From contig UQZF01000162.1 in assembly GCA_900545455.1 (NCBI GenBank), positions 1 to 6,193 of the forward strand: DNA of 6,193 nt, read 5' to 3'. Within the stretch, counting starts at the first letter, position 1. Every line of letters starts with the position of its first letter. The notes beneath the pieces were generated by a model, which searched no databases, was not told the DNA's origin, and worked only from the letters and a program-made list of their open reading frames with translations. Of the stretch, positions 5,453 through 6,193 are shown piece after piece. The stretch comes from an uncultured Eubacteriales bacterium. Its GTDB lineage: Bacteria; Bacillota; Clostridia; Lachnospirales; Lachnospiraceae. The position numbers were made by a program, and so were the translations under genes.

Positions 5453-6193
5453 ATGACAAAGGACATGACACAGGGTTCGCCAATGAAACTTATAGTCGGC
5501 TTTGCTTTGCCGCTGCTCTTTGGTTTTTTGTTTCAGCAGTTTTATAATCTTGTAGATACGGTTATTGTCGGACGATTTCTGGGAGTAAATGAGCTCGCGG
5601 GTGTCGGTGCGACGGGCTCGGTCAACTTTCTTGTAATCGGCTTCTGCATGGGTGTGTGCAACGGCTTTTCGATTCCTGTCGCGCACAAGTTCGGTGCCGC
5701 GGATTACAAGGGAATGAGACGCTATGTGGCTAACAGCGCATGGCTCGGAATCGCATTTTCGGTTGTGCTGACGACGGTTACGGTTATATTCTGCCGTCAG
5801 ATACTTGAGCTTATGAAAACCCCTGGGGATATTATAGATTTCTCATATAACTATATTGTGATAATCTTTGCGGCTATTCCGTTCACATTTCTGTACAACA
5901 TCGTGGCGGGAGTCATAAGGGCGCTCGGCGACAGCAAGACGCCCGTCATTTTCCTTGTAATATCCTCGGTGGTGAATATCGGGCTTGACCTTTTCTTCAT
6001 CATCGTGTTAAAGATGGGTGTCGCAGGCGCGGCTTGGGCTACTGCAATCGCGCAGGTGGTTGCGGGAGTCGGCTGCCTCTGGTACATGATTAAGAAGTTC
6101 GAGATTCTTCATATTCAGAAGGACGAGTGGGCGATGAATGCGCACATGATGGGCTCGCTCTGTGCAATGGGCGTTCCGATGGGACTTCAGTAC
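5453..6193 (+). CDS. MATE-family efflux transporter, 5' part (second of the pair; runs off the window)
   Basis: The frame is open from ATG 5453 to the last base, giving the first 247 residues of what should be a ~440-460-residue protein. GGAGG at 5442-5446 sits 6 bp before the ATG, so this start is preferred over the in-frame ATG at 5465. The visible part covers the six helices of the first half and the start of the second. It keeps the first-helix Asp35 (YNLVDTVIVGR) and the GDSKTP loop (159-164) followed by VNIGLDLFFI. It aligns with the upstream transporter along its length (shared FALPL, VD..VVG/VIVG, GVAG), but I estimate only about one-third identity, so they are old paralogues and not a recent duplication. 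The 16-bp spacing shows co-transcription. Substrate is unknown. Whether the 3' end is intact cannot be seen. Confidence 0.92.
   Translation, partial: MTKDMTQGSPMKLIVGFALPLLFGFLFQQFYNLVDTVIVGRFLGVNELAGVGATGSVNFLVIGFCMGVCNGFSIPVAHKFGAADYKGMRRYVANSAWLGIAFSVVLTTVTVIFCRQILELMKTPGDIIDFSYNYIVIIFAAIPFTFLYNIVAGVIRALGDSKTPVIFLVISSVVNIGLDLFFIIVLKMGVAGAAWATAIAQVVAGVGCLWYMIKKFEILHIQKDEWAMNAHMMGSLCAMGVPMGLQY

Overview
The window reads as a piece of a Clostridia chromosome, most likely a motile gut Lachnospiraceae (Roseburia/Agathobacter/Butyrivibrio-like). The grounds are a bile salt hydrolase of the Gram-positive gut type, a chemoreceptor whose signalling domain resembles those I know from motile Lachnospiraceae, strong AGGAGG-like ribosome binding sites, and AT-rich intergenic DNA beside moderately GC-rich coding DNA. 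The genus is inference.

Layout. Positions 1-934 hold no convincing gene. They carry several layers of inverted-repeat DNA: a small hairpin and a perfect 23-bp palindrome (82-141), three imperfect palindromic units spaced exactly 61 bp apart (231-413), and a ~304-bp long-inverted-repeat element (622-925) that looks like a MITE or other hairpin-forming non-autonomous element. That element ends 27 bp before the true start codon of the first gene. All recognisable genes lie on the + strand: bile salt hydrolase (953-1927), a Cache-type methyl-accepting chemotaxis protein (2060-3841), and two tandem MATE-family multidrug/small-molecule efflux pumps (4075-5436, and 5453 running off the right edge).

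Transcription. No clear terminator separates the hydrolase from the chemoreceptor (132-bp gap with a possible internal promoter), so read-through is possible. A strong intrinsic terminator (3889-3944) follows the chemoreceptor. A near-perfect sigma-70/sigma-A promoter (TTGACA, 16 bp, TATAAT at 3971-3998) then drives the MATE pair, whose genes are 16 bp apart and clearly form an operon.

How the genes may work together. The hydrolase deconjugates bile salts in the cytoplasm, the receptor senses a small extracellular ligand and steers motility, and the MATE pumps export amphipathic or cationic compounds. A bile-handling/host-niche theme is plausible, but it rests only on gene order. I see no clearly new protein system. 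The items most worth following up are the two repeat structures upstream of the hydrolase.
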